The notes under the pieces are model-generated. The model saw only the letters and a list, made by a program, of their open reading frames with translations, was not told where the DNA came from and did no database searches. From the NCBI GenBank assembly GCA_937862815.1, contig CALMED010000036.1, positions 62,001-126,000 on the forward strand: a DNA stretch of 64,000 bases, given 5' to 3'. Source of the stretch: an uncultured Chitinophagaceae bacterium (lineage in GTDB: Bacteria > Bacteroidota > Bacteroidia > Chitinophagales > Chitinophagaceae). Positions 8,380 to 17,944 of the stretch are shown here, in pieces. A program made the translations under genes and the position numbers. How positions within the stretch are numbered: position 1 is the stretch's first letter; each line of letters starts with the position of its first letter.

Positions 8380-11022
8380 TTATGAGGCCAGGGTGCTTTC
8401 CCGGGCAGTTCCGGTGTCGCTTCCCTGCTTGCCATTGTTGCGGAACACCACCACCCCGTCGAACACATCCACCACAACCGGGCGGGTTTTGTCAATGGTT
8501 CCGGCGAGGATCTGCTTACTCAATGCATTAACGATCTCCTTCTGTATCAACCGTTTAAGTGGGCGGGCTCCAAACTGGGGATCAAACCCGTGTTCGGCCA
8601 GGAAGTCGAGCGCATAGTCGGTAAACTCAAGGCGGATGCCGCTGTCTGCTATCAGCTTCTGAAGATTTTGTAACTGAATGCGGATGATGGATTTGATTTC
8701 TCTCTTCAGAAGTGGAGCAAACATAATGATTTCATCCACACGATTCAAAAATTCGGGACGAATGGTTTGCCGCAGTAAGTGCATTACCTCCCCTTTTGCC
8801 TTGTTGGTGGCTTCTTCCACATTGTCTTCCCGCACCTGTTCAAAGGCATCCTGGATAAGGTGGCTGCCGATATTGCTGGTCATGATGATGAGGGTGTTCT
8901 TGAAATTCACCACCCGTCCTTTGTTATCGGTCAGGCGTCCATCGTCGAGCACCTGCAACAAAACGTTCCATACGTCGGGATGCGCTTTTTCGATCTCATC
9001 GAGCAGCACCACACTGTAGGGTTTGCGGCGCACAGCTTCGGTGAGCTGGCCGCCTTCGTCGTAGCCCACATAACCGGGAGGGGCTCCCACCAGGCGCGAA
9101 ACGGTGTGCTTCTCCTGGTACTCGCTCATGTCGATCCGGGTCATCATGGCCTCGTCGTCAAACAGGTATTCGGCCAGGGCTTTGGCCAGCTCGGTCTTAC
9201 CTACTCCGGTGGTACCCAGGAAGATAAAGGACCCGATGGGCTTGCGGGGGTCGCTCAGCCCGGCCCGGCTGCGGCGGATGGCATCGGCCACGGCGGTGAT
9301 GGCCTCTTCCTGGCCCACCACCCGGCTGTGCAGTTCGTCTTCGAGGTGCAATAACTTTTCCCGTTCGCTCTGCATCATCTTCGCAACAGGAATGCCGGTC
9401 ATCTTTGCGATGTTTTCGGCAATATCTTCCGCATCCACTTCCTCTTTCAGCAGCCGCTTTTCCGTGGTGGAAGCCAGTTGTTGGCTGAGGGTTGTAATCC
9501 GTTGTTCCTGCTCTTTGATCTTGCCGTAACGTATTTCGGCCACCAGGCCGTAGTTGCCTTCCCGCTCGGCCCGTTCGGCCTGCAGTTTCAGGTTTTCAAT
9601 TTCGGCTTTGGCCTGCTGTACTTTTTCCACCACCTCTTTCTCCTCCCGCCATTTGGCGGTGAGGGTGTCGCGTTGCACGGAAAGGTTGGCGATTTCGGTA
9701 TTCAGCTCTTTCAGCTTCTGCTCATCATTCTCCCGCTTGATGGCTTCCCGCTCAATTTCCAGCTGCCGTATCTGGCGCTCCAGTTTGTCGAGCTCCTCGG
9801 GCATGCTGTTCATTTCCAGCCGCAGCTTGGCGGCGCTTTCATCAATGAGGTCAATGGCTTTGTCGGGAAGGAAGCGATCGGTGATGTAGCGGCTGCTGAG
9901 TTCCACGGCCGCGATGATGGCTTCGTCCTTGATGCGCACATGGTGATGCGTTTCGTAGCGGTCTTTCAATCCGCGGAGGATGGAAATAGCATCTTCCACA
10001 CTGGGTTCATCAATCATCACTTTCTGAAAACGGCGCTCCAGGGCTTTGTCCTTTTCGAAGTATTTCTGATACTCGTTGAGGGTGGTGGCGCCGATGGCAC
10101 GGAGTTCGCCCCGGGCCAGGGCCGGTTTGAGGATGTTGGCGGCATCCATGGCCCCTTCGCCGCCGCCCGCACCCACGAGGGTGTGAATTTCATCAATGAA
10201 GAGGATGATCTCACCTTCGCTGGTACTCACTTCCTTCACCACACCTTTGAGACGTTCTTCAAACTCCCCCTTGTATTTGGCGCCCGCGATAAGCTGTCCC
10301 ATGTCGAGGGCGTAGATGATTTTCGACTTCAGGTTTTCGGGTACATCGCCGTTCATGATGCGCATGGCCAGGCCTTCCGCAATGGCGGTCTTGCCCACCC
10401 CGGGTTCACCCACGAGGATGGGATTATTTTTGGAGCGGCGGCTCAGGATGTGCAGGGTGCGGCGGATTTCTTCGTCGCGGCCAATCACGGGATCAAGCTT
10501 GCCCTGGCGGGCCAGTTCTATCAGGTTTTTGGCATATTTATTCAACGCGTTGAACTGGGTCTCCTGGGTCTGGCTTTTAACGGTTTCTCCTTTGCGCAGT
10601 TCACGGATGGCGGCTACCAGTCCTTTTTCGGTGAGACCGGCATCCTTCAGCAGTCGGGCTGTGGCATCATTCCCCTGCAGGATGGCCAGCAGGAGGTGCT
10701 CGGGAGTTACAAACTCATCGCCAAACCCTTTGAGGGCAGCTCCGGCCCGCAGCACGGCGTTGTTGGCCTCCCGCCCTATCGCCTGGGCGGGTTCCCCGCT
10801 GGTGGCGGGAAGTTTGCGCAACGCTTCATCGAGTTTCGTCTGTAACAGGTTAAGGGTTACATTATTTTTTTTGAGCAGGTATTCCACGGGAGAGTCCTGC
10901 TGGTCGAGCAAGGCTTTGAGCAGGTGTTCCGTTTCAATGTTCGGATGCTGTGCGTTAAAAGCCAGCTGTTGGGCCGCCTGCACCACTTCGGTGGCCTTGA
11001 TGGTAAAATTGCCGAGATTCAT
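8380..11022 (-). CDS. clpB: ATP-dependent disaggregase ClpB
   Basis: 880 residues. ClpB pulls aggregated proteins apart together with DnaK. The Clp N-domain (1-145) is followed by AAA-1 with Walker A GEPGVGKT at 205-212, the long coiled-coil middle domain (about 400-530), and AAA-2 with Walker A GTTGVGKT near 605 and the clamp motif YVGYDEGGQL. The C-terminal D2-small domain ends in an Ala/Ser/Thr tail. Length is normal. Starts MNLGNFTIKATEVVQ. The DsbA-like gene lies downstream on the same strand, 94 bases away. Confidence 0.98.
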   Translation of the reverse strand: MNLGNFTIKATEVVQAAQQLAFNAQHPNIETEHLLKALLDQQDSPVEYLLKKNNVTLNLLQTKLDEALRKLPATSGEPAQAIGREANNAVLRAGAALKGFGDEFVTPEHLLLAILQGNDATARLLKDAGLTEKGLVAAIRELRKGETVKSQTQETQFNALNKYAKNLIELARQGKLDPVIGRDEEIRRTLHILSRRSKNNPILVGEPGVGKTAIAEGLAMRIMNGDVPENLKSKIIYALDMGQLIAGAKYKGEFEERLKGVVKEVSTSEGEIILFIDEIHTLVGAGGGEGAMDAANILKPALARGELRAIGATTLNEYQKYFEKDKALERRFQKVMIDEPSVEDAISILRGLKDRYETHHHVRIKDEAIIAAVELSSRYITDRFLPDKAIDLIDESAAKLRLEMNSMPEELDKLERQIRQLEIEREAIKRENDEQKLKELNTEIANLSVQRDTLTAKWREEKEVVEKVQQAKAEIENLKLQAERAEREGNYGLVAEIRYGKIKEQEQRITTLSQQLASTTEKRLLKEEVDAEDIAENIAKMTGIPVAKMMQSEREKLLHLEDELHSRVVGQEEAITAVADAIRRSRAGLSDPRKPIGSFIFLGTTGVGKTELAKALAEYLFDDEAMMTRIDMSEYQEKHTVSRLVGAPPGYVGYDEGGQLTEAVRRKPYSVVLLDEIEKAHPDVWNVLLQVLDDGRLTDNKGRVVNFKNTLIIMTSNIGSHLIQDAFEQVREDNVEEATNKAKGEVMHLLRQTIRPEFLNRVDEIIMFAPLLKREIKSIIRIQLQNLQKLIADSGIRLEFTDYALDFLAEHGFDPQFGARPLKRLIQKEIVNALSKQILAGTIDKTRPVVVDVFDGVVVFRNNGKQGSDTGTARESTLAS

Positions 11023-11159
11023 ATTGCGTATGTTTTTATTCGTTTTCTAAAAACCTGGCGGGCGTTTTTAACAACAGGTATCCACCCGGGCTGTAAAATT
11101 TCCGATAACTTTAAACCCTGTGCCTCAAATCATTATCCAAGCTCAAAAATTTGGCAACA

Positions 11160-12305
11160 ATGTCAGCATACACCCGTACGATCCGCCGCTCCGTCAGCCT
11201 TACAACAGCGTTCCTGTTATTTTTACAGTTAACGTTTTCACAAGACCGCTTTCAGCCGGTATCTGATTGGGTCAACACCAACCTGCCCGACCTCGGCGGA
11301 AGGGCCGTTTTACTCATCTGGAAAGACGGGCAACTGGTGTACAACCAGGCATTCAACAACCTGAGCAAACGGCAGCAGACCGCCGGTAAGATCCGGGCCC
11401 GTGTACAGGGTAAGGAAGAGGAAGAGGTGCTGCAGGATTACACCAGCACCACCCGCGAACGCATTGCCAGCGCCAGCAAGTGGCTCAGCGCCGCCCTGGT
11501 GCTGACGTTTGTGGATGAAGGCAAACTTCGGCTAAGCGATACCGTTGGAAAGTTTCTTCCTTCACTCAGTAAATACGGGAAGGGACACATCCGCATCTGG
11601 CACTGCCTCAGTCACACCACCGGTATTAAAGAAGGAGGCCTGCGGGAAACCATCGGTAACCTGCAGAAGATCACTACCATGGATGCGTACATTGACCAAC
11701 TGCTCACCGCCCCCATGGAAGGTGAACCCGGCAAAGTGTTCCGTTACGGAAATACCGGGCTGCAGCTGGCGGCTGCCGTCATAGAAAAAATCAGCGGTAA
11801 GGATTTTGAGACCCTGTTCCGTGAACGCATCGCGGATCCGCTGGAGATGAAAAACACCGATTTCGGAAAATCGGGATTACCCCTGGCAGCAGGTGGCGCC
11901 TGGAGCACCCCGGAAGATTACCTCAACTTCCTGTTGATGATCCGGAACGAAGGGATGTTCCGCGAGCGCCGCATCCTCAGCAAAGCGATGGTGCATGAGA
12001 TGCAGAAAAACAAAATCGGCCGCGACTGTCTCATTGCTCAATCGCCGGATGAAGCCGGGAGCTGGGGCTACGGGTTGGGATGCTGGCTCGCCGATCCGCA
12101 GCTGGCCATTGCCCCGCGAAAAGATGCGATGCCGGAAGCCAAACGCAGCAACGTCTCCAGCAGCCCCGGCCTATTCGGCAGTTATCCCTGGGTGGATAAC
12201 GATCGGAATTACGCCGCCTTTCTTTTTGTATACAACCTCCGGCACAAGGGCCGGCAGGAACGGTACCGGGAGCTGAAGGAAGTAGTGGACGCTGCTGTGC
12301 GCTAA
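11160..12305 (+). CDS. Serine beta-lactamase-like hydrolase (class C fold)
   Basis: 381 residues from ATG 11160 (an in-frame TTG lies 9 bases earlier). An N-terminal signal peptide ends near FLQLTFSQ. The beta-lactamase/DD-peptidase domain has SxxK as Ser104-Ala-Ser-Lys107 (IASASKWL) and the tyrosine motif YGN in VFRYGNTGLQ. The family includes esterases, D-amino peptidases and class C beta-lactamases, so the substrate cannot be named. It is exported, probably periplasmic. Divergent from clpB; a TAACTTTA box at 11106-11113 is a possible promoter. Confidence 0.82.
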   Translation: MSAYTRTIRRSVSLTTAFLLFLQLTFSQDRFQPVSDWVNTNLPDLGGRAVLLIWKDGQLVYNQAFNNLSKRQQTAGKIRARVQGKEEEEVLQDYTSTTRERIASASKWLSAALVLTFVDEGKLRLSDTVGKFLPSLSKYGKGHIRIWHCLSHTTGIKEGGLRETIGNLQKITTMDAYIDQLLTAPMEGEPGKVFRYGNTGLQLAAAVIEKISGKDFETLFRERIADPLEMKNTDFGKSGLPLAAGGAWSTPEDYLNFLLMIRNEGMFRERRILSKAMVHEMQKNKIGRDCLIAQSPDEAGSWGYGLGCWLADPQLAIAPRKDAMPEAKRSNVSSSPGLFGSYPWVDNDRNYAAFLFVYNLRHKGRQERYRELKEVVDAAVR

Positions 12306-12376
12306 AGCAAAGCGGCGATGCTCATCCGAGGGGAACAGCACCGCCGCCTTGGCAGAACCAAACTCAAAAAACAAAA

Positions 12377-12730
12377 TCAGTTGAGCAGGATCGCCTGCTC
12401 TTTGCGGGCACTTTCATTGAAATCACGAAACCCGTTTTCGGCACCCATAATGATATCGTCCAGTTCAAAATACTCGCCGGCAAACAGTTTGGTTGCCTTG
12501 AGCTTCTGTAAAAACTGGTAATATTTCTCCAGGTTCTGGGTTTCAATGGTTACAAAATCGGATACCTTGGCATGGAATGCTTCCGCGTTGTATACCTGAA
12601 ACTGTATGTATTCGCTGTATGATGCCAGCAGGGGGAACAGGTTTTGCTGAAACATGCTCTGCCGGTATTCCTTGCTCATCACCCACCACGCTGATTTGGC
12701 TTTGAGCATGAGGAGAATTGTATATTTCAT
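12377..12730 (-). CDS. Darcynin-like small protein
   Basis: 117 residues. It resembles the darcynin family: MKYTILLMLKAKSAWWVMS at the N-terminus, YNAEAFHAKVSDF in the middle and GEYFELDDIIMG near the end. The fold looks like a ferredoxin-like alpha/beta dimer of the antibiotic-biosynthesis-monooxygenase type (inference). Function is unknown. Start MKYTILL chosen over an ATG 24 bases upstream because the beta-strand begins there. No signal peptide. Convergent with the serine hydrolase. Confidence 0.6.
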   Translation of the reverse strand: MKYTILLMLKAKSAWWVMSKEYRQSMFQQNLFPLLASYSEYIQFQVYNAEAFHAKVSDFVTIETQNLEKYYQFLQKLKATKLFAGEYFELDDIIMGAENGFRDFNESARKEQAILLN

Positions 12731-12978
12731 AAAATTATTTACACATAATAACAAGGACCATCAGTAGTTGTTCAATGCAACACATTTTTGATTGCTGCGG
12801 AAGGGACCGATGTTATCTGTTGATAAAGAACAGCCGTGAACGGAATCAATAATTGAACAAAGCTGGCTCAAGGTTCTGATAACCCGTCAGAGCGTTTCCC
12901 AATAATGATTGGGCTGATGCCATTTTTTATAGTCAGACTACTTGCTGAAAAAAAGACAGAAAGTGTGCCGGGCATCCG

Positions 12979-14883
12979 CTAATCTGTCTTTTTAACCAAC
13001 ACAATCCGCGCCCGGTCGGCATTGAAGATTTTATCGAAATAAGCTGTCATTTCAGGGTATAAAGCAGGATCAAACCGCCCGGCATATTGTTCCTGGCGAC
13101 GGTAGTACAGTATTTTTCGCGGCTGAAGCTCAATGCTGGATTGGTATGTACCGTAGGGAGTTTGCAGGAGCTGATTCTTAGGTACCGCTTCTGCCACGTA
13201 ACCTTCGGGAATAATGATCTCAACAGAATCAATGTCGGTAAACGCGAAGTCTAAAACAACCGGGAACCTGCGGGCGGTATCCTGCGGAAATTTCCGGGCC
13301 GACCGGGTAAGAAGATTGGGCTGAAGAAACAGCCGCTTACCGGACACCTGGAAATAATTCGCGGCTTTTAGTTGCAACTCTTCCTGTATTTCCGGTAAGC
13401 GGCCAGGATACTCTTTATACTCAAAGGAAACCACATCGTATTGCGGCAACTGTATTTCTTCCCGCAGGTATTTTTCCACTTGCTCTTTGGTTTGACCGCG
13501 GAGCAGTGCATGCAAATCGTCCTGTTGCATGGCCCGGTAACGTGTTTGAACCCGGATGTTCAGTTCATCGGCTTCAGGATCTGCTATGGCTTGAATGCGC
13601 CGCAACTGCAGGTTTTCAATATGTCCATAGGAGGGTGTCCGTACAAGGTGCCCACCGGTTTCGTCCACGTACACACCAAACCGGTCATGGGTAAAATTGC
13701 CGAGATAACCGGCAGGAAGTGTTTGACTGGTACACTCCAGCCAGATGGAGTCGGCCGGTTGGGGCACACAAAGAATTACGTGATCAAATTGCGAACTGGG
13801 AAAGTCGGGATGAAACGACTTGTTCTTCGATTTAATGACGGTGTACCCCGACGGAATCCCGGCTTCCTTCAGCAATGCCTGCATGTAATTCGTGAGTGCT
13901 TTGCAGTCGCCATATCGCTTCTCTGCAACAAATGCTGCCGGAAACGGTTGCCATCCGCCGATCCCCAACTGAATGCTGATGTACCGCGTGTTTTCCTGCA
14001 TGAAGCGATATAAGGCATCCACCTTCGCCGGCACATCGGGTAACCCATCCACCAGCTTGTGCACCTGTTGCTGCATGGCAGGAGGCAAACTCACTTTATC
14101 CTGCTTCAGCGACTGAACAAACAAACCATATTCCTTCCAGTTTTGCATATCACCCTCGTATCCCTGGATATAGAAACGTGAAGGAGCCATCATAACAAGC
14201 GGCACAATATCAGTCAGAAACGGGGCCGCGTACTCTCCTTGCAGTGCGGGAAAGTTGCTGATTTCCCAGGTATACTTTGACTTGCCGCTTTCCGTGGTGA
14301 TCACCGGCCCCCCCGCACCGTTTATTGCTTTGAATCGGAACGTCTCTTTTTCCGGCAGGATTACAGTCATCCGGGATTGCTCCACGGCCAGCAGCGTACG
14401 TGGACAAGGAATCCAAGCCGGGTAAAACATGGTGGCATAATAATCCTGCTCAATGGTGTATTCGATGGTGTAGGGATAAACTTTGTGGTAGAAATTATGC
14501 GAACGTACGCGGTCATTGGCCGCCAGCGTGCCTTCGCTCACGTTACTGAAATCCCGGAAATCTGTTTTTTTGGTGGATTTGATCTTTTGACCACGGGCAT
14601 CGTAGAGGGTCCCTTCTAAAGCGGGTTCTCCCCATAGTACCCGGTCGTAGGTTTCACTCATATCAGCCCAATCATCCCCTTTTTCGTTGAGGATGGTATA
14701 AGCCACTTTGCGGTAAAAACGGGCCTGGCGGATGGATTTAACTTCAAAACGGACATCTTCAAAACGTTTCACCGCGTTTGCATGGCGGAAAAGACCGGCA
14801 GGTATGGCACTTACAGCATAGGGCAAATCGGCGGCTGAACCCGGAAAGCACCACAGGAGGGAAAGCAGAATAATGAATCGCAT
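12979..14883 (-). CDS. DUF3857/transglutaminase-like secreted protein
   Basis: 634 residues. After a signal peptide (1-18, ending GSAAD) comes a DUF3857 beta domain (about 50-220), then a transglutaminase-like cysteine-protease fold (about 270-400) with candidate catalytic Cys327 (YGDCKALTNY) and His368 (FDHVILC); the usual third residue position has Glu in LECTSQ. A DUF3858-like C-terminal beta region follows. The substrate is unknown; such proteins are common in the Bacteroidota periplasm. It is 5 bases downstream of a paralogue on the same strand and is surely co-transcribed. The paralogue has lost the catalytic residues, this copy has not. Confidence 0.85.
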   Translation of the reverse strand: MRFIILLSLLWCFPGSAADLPYAVSAIPAGLFRHANAVKRFEDVRFEVKSIRQARFYRKVAYTILNEKGDDWADMSETYDRVLWGEPALEGTLYDARGQKIKSTKKTDFRDFSNVSEGTLAANDRVRSHNFYHKVYPYTIEYTIEQDYYATMFYPAWIPCPRTLLAVEQSRMTVILPEKETFRFKAINGAGGPVITTESGKSKYTWEISNFPALQGEYAAPFLTDIVPLVMMAPSRFYIQGYEGDMQNWKEYGLFVQSLKQDKVSLPPAMQQQVHKLVDGLPDVPAKVDALYRFMQENTRYISIQLGIGGWQPFPAAFVAEKRYGDCKALTNYMQALLKEAGIPSGYTVIKSKNKSFHPDFPSSQFDHVILCVPQPADSIWLECTSQTLPAGYLGNFTHDRFGVYVDETGGHLVRTPSYGHIENLQLRRIQAIADPEADELNIRVQTRYRAMQQDDLHALLRGQTKEQVEKYLREEIQLPQYDVVSFEYKEYPGRLPEIQEELQLKAANYFQVSGKRLFLQPNLLTRSARKFPQDTARRFPVVLDFAFTDIDSVEIIIPEGYVAEAVPKNQLLQTPYGTYQSSIELQPRKILYYRRQEQYAGRFDPALYPEMTAYFDKIFNADRARIVLVKKTD

Positions 14884-14888
14884 ACCAT

Positions 14889-16901
14889 TCAGGATTTCTT
14901 CTTCAATACAATTTGCTCTGCCTGCTTCTTGATCACATAACTGAACAGCTCACGGAGAAATTCGTACTCCCCGGGTTCAAAAAAAGCCCGGTTGATGACA
15001 ATTCTGCTCCGGAGGGAAATTACGCCCGATGAATGGCTGATCATGTACTCAAAAAATCCATCCTTCGCCTGCTGGAATTGAACCTTAACCGGTTTGGGTA
15101 TTTCTTCCACCACATAATTATCCGGCACCATGATACTGGCCGAATAGGTTTCATTAATCGTGAAAGGCATTTCAACAGGATAAAACCTGTTGGCAGCCTT
15201 AAAGGGGTTCTCCTTCCACGCCTCTCCCATCAGGGGATTGAAGTAGATGACATCTTCGCTGTTACCTTTGGCTGTGAAGTTGTACTTCACCAGCACATTG
15301 TCTTCCAAACGATCAAGCGAATCCATTTCCAAACCGGAAACCATACTTTCTTCGCCATAAATCTTGCGCACTTGCTGCAGGTAGGATTCCCTTCCTCCTT
15401 CTTTCACCTGCTTCCGCAGTTTGTACGACTGGTTATGGCCCATGGATTGCTGGTATTGACCCTCCATTCTTGCGGTCGAGTCAAAGAAAACCCGTACGAT
15501 TGTAGATGAAGCTTCTACCTGCGTGCCGGGGTCAAAATTAACGGCATCAGCCGTCAGCGTAACCAGGCGTGCATGGCCATTGTAACAATCCGGCAGCAAA
15601 CGCCCAAAGCCCAGCAAAGGCCGGCTTGCATCCAGGTCATACAATTTTTCACCGGCAACAACCCGGCAGACCACGTAGTTAAATTTCCCGATCATGGGAT
15701 AAAAGGGATAAACTGATCCGTTGGAGCGGGTGCTCAGAAGAACCGGATCTGCCTGCAAGCCGGCATACCGCAACATGGCCGTCAGCAGCAGGTTGAGTTC
15801 CGCAACTGTCCCGTTTTTGGAACCGGCAATCGCTTTTAACGAACGCGTGAGATAGATGCCGTGGTGACTGGTACAGGTAAAGCGGGTACTAACAAACTGA
15901 TAAATGCGCCGCGCCTTCTCCAATTCTGAAGAAGCCCCCTCCAACAACGGGTTCACATATTCGCCCATCCAGTTACTAGCGGAGGCAAGCGAAGCGCCAA
16001 AATCTTCATCCTTCAGTAAATCCTGCATCGCCATTCCCCAGGTACCCATGACATTGCGGGGTTTTAATGGTTCCCGGAATTCGGCCAGTTGAAATGAAAT
16101 TTTTGAGATATGATTGTTAATTGACGATGTGTAACTCTCTTCTTTCAGAGCCGGCACATTCTTCGTCACCCAGCGATATTCGGTAACGTTGGCAGAGAAC
16201 CGGTACGTCTCAGATGCGGAAGCGCCATTGGATTCATAGATGGCAAAGTTATCCCGGCTGTTTTTCTCTTCTTTTATATGAAAGGGCACATAGCCTTGTA
16301 CCAGGTGCATATAAGCAAAAAATACCGGCATAGTAACAGTGTATTCGCTCCAGAGGCGGGGGTAAGAACCCTGGAATTCCCATGGTTGCAGGTTGAACAG
16401 AAAATCGGAACGCAGCACGTACTCATACTCAATAATACTGCCCTCTTTGATGTTGGGGAATGTAAATTTCTGCACCGTCACATTGCGGGTTACCTTCTCT
16501 TTAAAAATCCCGCTTTTTTCAAGCTGTGATTCGGTTACTTTCCCGTTTTCAAGGTTATACGTGACCACCCGAAGGTTCCGGACCTCCTCCTCTAAATTTC
16601 CGCTTTTATAAAGTGGAATAGAAACATTGGCAATATCATACCCGTTCTTATTCAGAATGTGAACACGCCGGTAATGCTTAAACTCCAGGGAGAACCAACC
16701 ATTAGAGTTGCCGGCAAAACGTGTGCTTCCGATATCTGCCAGAATAACGGCGGCAGCACTGCTGTCAACTGGGTAGATCTTTTGCTCGAAATCCTGTGGA
16801 GTGATTTTCCCGAATTTAATACCTGATTTTTCCTGGGCAGTTGCAGAAAATTGCCATACGACGATGCAAAAAAACGTGGTGAGCAGATTAGCTGGTTTCA
16901 T
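14889..16901 (-). CDS. DUF3857/transglutaminase-like secreted protein, catalytically degenerate
   Basis: 670 residues. Signal peptide MKPANLLTTFFCIVVWQFSA is followed by the same domain order as its downstream paralogue: DUF3857 (about 60-250), transglutaminase-like (about 310-440) and a C-terminal beta region. Where the paralogue has GDC, this protein reads SKNGTVAELN, and the His position reads KFNYVVC, so both the Cys and the His are gone; only the Asp region YDLDAS survives. It is probably a binding or structural partner. First gene of the pair, preceded by the divergent queG. Confidence 0.85.
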   Translation of the reverse strand: MKPANLLTTFFCIVVWQFSATAQEKSGIKFGKITPQDFEQKIYPVDSSAAAVILADIGSTRFAGNSNGWFSLEFKHYRRVHILNKNGYDIANVSIPLYKSGNLEEEVRNLRVVTYNLENGKVTESQLEKSGIFKEKVTRNVTVQKFTFPNIKEGSIIEYEYVLRSDFLFNLQPWEFQGSYPRLWSEYTVTMPVFFAYMHLVQGYVPFHIKEEKNSRDNFAIYESNGASASETYRFSANVTEYRWVTKNVPALKEESYTSSINNHISKISFQLAEFREPLKPRNVMGTWGMAMQDLLKDEDFGASLASASNWMGEYVNPLLEGASSELEKARRIYQFVSTRFTCTSHHGIYLTRSLKAIAGSKNGTVAELNLLLTAMLRYAGLQADPVLLSTRSNGSVYPFYPMIGKFNYVVCRVVAGEKLYDLDASRPLLGFGRLLPDCYNGHARLVTLTADAVNFDPGTQVEASSTIVRVFFDSTARMEGQYQQSMGHNQSYKLRKQVKEGGRESYLQQVRKIYGEESMVSGLEMDSLDRLEDNVLVKYNFTAKGNSEDVIYFNPLMGEAWKENPFKAANRFYPVEMPFTINETYSASIMVPDNYVVEEIPKPVKVQFQQAKDGFFEYMISHSSGVISLRSRIVINRAFFEPGEYEFLRELFSYVIKKQAEQIVLKKKS

Positions 16902-16947
16902 ATCTTTCGCGGTTAGAATATGAATTTACTCCATTCTTAAATTCAAT

Positions 16948-16955
16948 TACTTTTG
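16948..16955 (+). promoter_or_regulatory. -7 promoter box of queG
   Basis: TACTTTTG, exact TAnnTTTG match, 32 bases ahead of the queG ATG at 16988. It supports that start over an earlier in-frame codon at 16958, which would lie at the transcript start. Confidence 0.6.
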
Positions 16956-16987
16956 AGTTGAAGTATAAAGCAGGCAATTTTAAACAA

Positions 16988-17944
16988 ATGAACAGTAAAA
17001 GCCAGGTAACGTCCCTGATCAAAGCCAAGGCTGCCGCGTTGGGCTTTCATTCCTGCGGCATCGCCCGCGCCGTACAACTCAACGAGGATGCCCGCCGGCT
17101 GGAAGCCTGGCTCAACAAGGGACTGCATGGCTCCATGCACTACATGGAAAAGCACTTCGACCTGCGCATTGATCCGCAAAAGCTGGTTCCGGGAGCAAAA
17201 TCGGTTATCACCCTGCTGCTGAATTACTTTCCGGAGGAACAACAACAAGCCGGCACTCCCCGCATTGCCAAATATGCCTGGGGCAACGACTACCACGATG
17301 TGATCCGCGGCAAACTGAATGAACTGTTGCTTGCAATGCAAACAGAAATAGGCGCGGTGCAGGGACGGGGATTTGTTGACAGCGCTCCTGTTCTGGAGCG
17401 GAGCTGGGCGGTGCGGAGCGGACTGGGCTGGGTGGGTAAAAACGGCAACCTGATCAACCGGCAACAGGGCTCGTTTTTTTTCCTTGCCACCCTGATCTGT
17501 GATCTTGAACTGGAGTACGACAGTCCGTTTGCAAAGGATTTCTGCGGCACCTGCAACCGCTGTGTGGAAGCCTGCCCCACCGAAGCCATCCTGCCCAACA
17601 AAGTGGTGGATGGCAGCCGCTGCATCTCCTATTTTACCATTGAGTTGAAAGACCTGCTGATTCCGGATGAAATGAAAGGCCGCTTTGAAAACTGGATGTT
17701 TGGCTGCGACACCTGCCAGGATGTTTGTCCCTGGAACCGCTTCAGCCAACCCACAACGGAACCAGCTTTCCGACCGCTGCCGGAAATACTTAATCTAAGC
17801 ACGCGGGAATGGGAAGCGCTGACGGAGGAACGCTTCCGCGAACTGTTCCGGCACTCGCCGCTGAAACGCAGCAAATATAGCGGCATCCGGCGCAACCTGC
17901 AGTTTATACAGGACCCATCCGGTTCATGTTCCCTATCTCGGTAA
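16988..17944 (+). CDS. queG: Epoxyqueuosine reductase QueG
   Basis: 318 residues. QueG performs the last step of queuosine synthesis in tRNA, reducing epoxyqueuosine with cobalamin and two [4Fe-4S] clusters. The cobalamin-binding N-terminal half includes the RSGLGWVGKNGN loop. The ferredoxin-like part carries CGTCNRCVEACPTEAI and CDTCQDVCPWN. The C-terminus is a short helical repeat region; the protein lacks the longer HEAT extension of some homologues. The 3' end overlaps the convergent lipoprotein gene by 41 bases. Confidence 0.93.
   Translation: MNSKSQVTSLIKAKAAALGFHSCGIARAVQLNEDARRLEAWLNKGLHGSMHYMEKHFDLRIDPQKLVPGAKSVITLLLNYFPEEQQQAGTPRIAKYAWGNDYHDVIRGKLNELLLAMQTEIGAVQGRGFVDSAPVLERSWAVRSGLGWVGKNGNLINRQQGSFFFLATLICDLELEYDSPFAKDFCGTCNRCVEACPTEAILPNKVVDGSRCISYFTIELKDLLIPDEMKGRFENWMFGCDTCQDVCPWNRFSQPTTEPAFRPLPEILNLSTREWEALTEERFRELFRHSPLKRSKYSGIRRNLQFIQDPSGSCSLSR

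Noticed and set aside
9478..10845. 455-codon open frame opposite clpB
   Set aside because: A shadow of clpB codon use with Phe/Gly/His-rich composition and no recognisable domain.
12306..12360. Terminator after the serine hydrolase gene
   Set aside because: AAGCGGCG and CGCCGCC can pair, but the loop is about 28 bases and no T-run follows.
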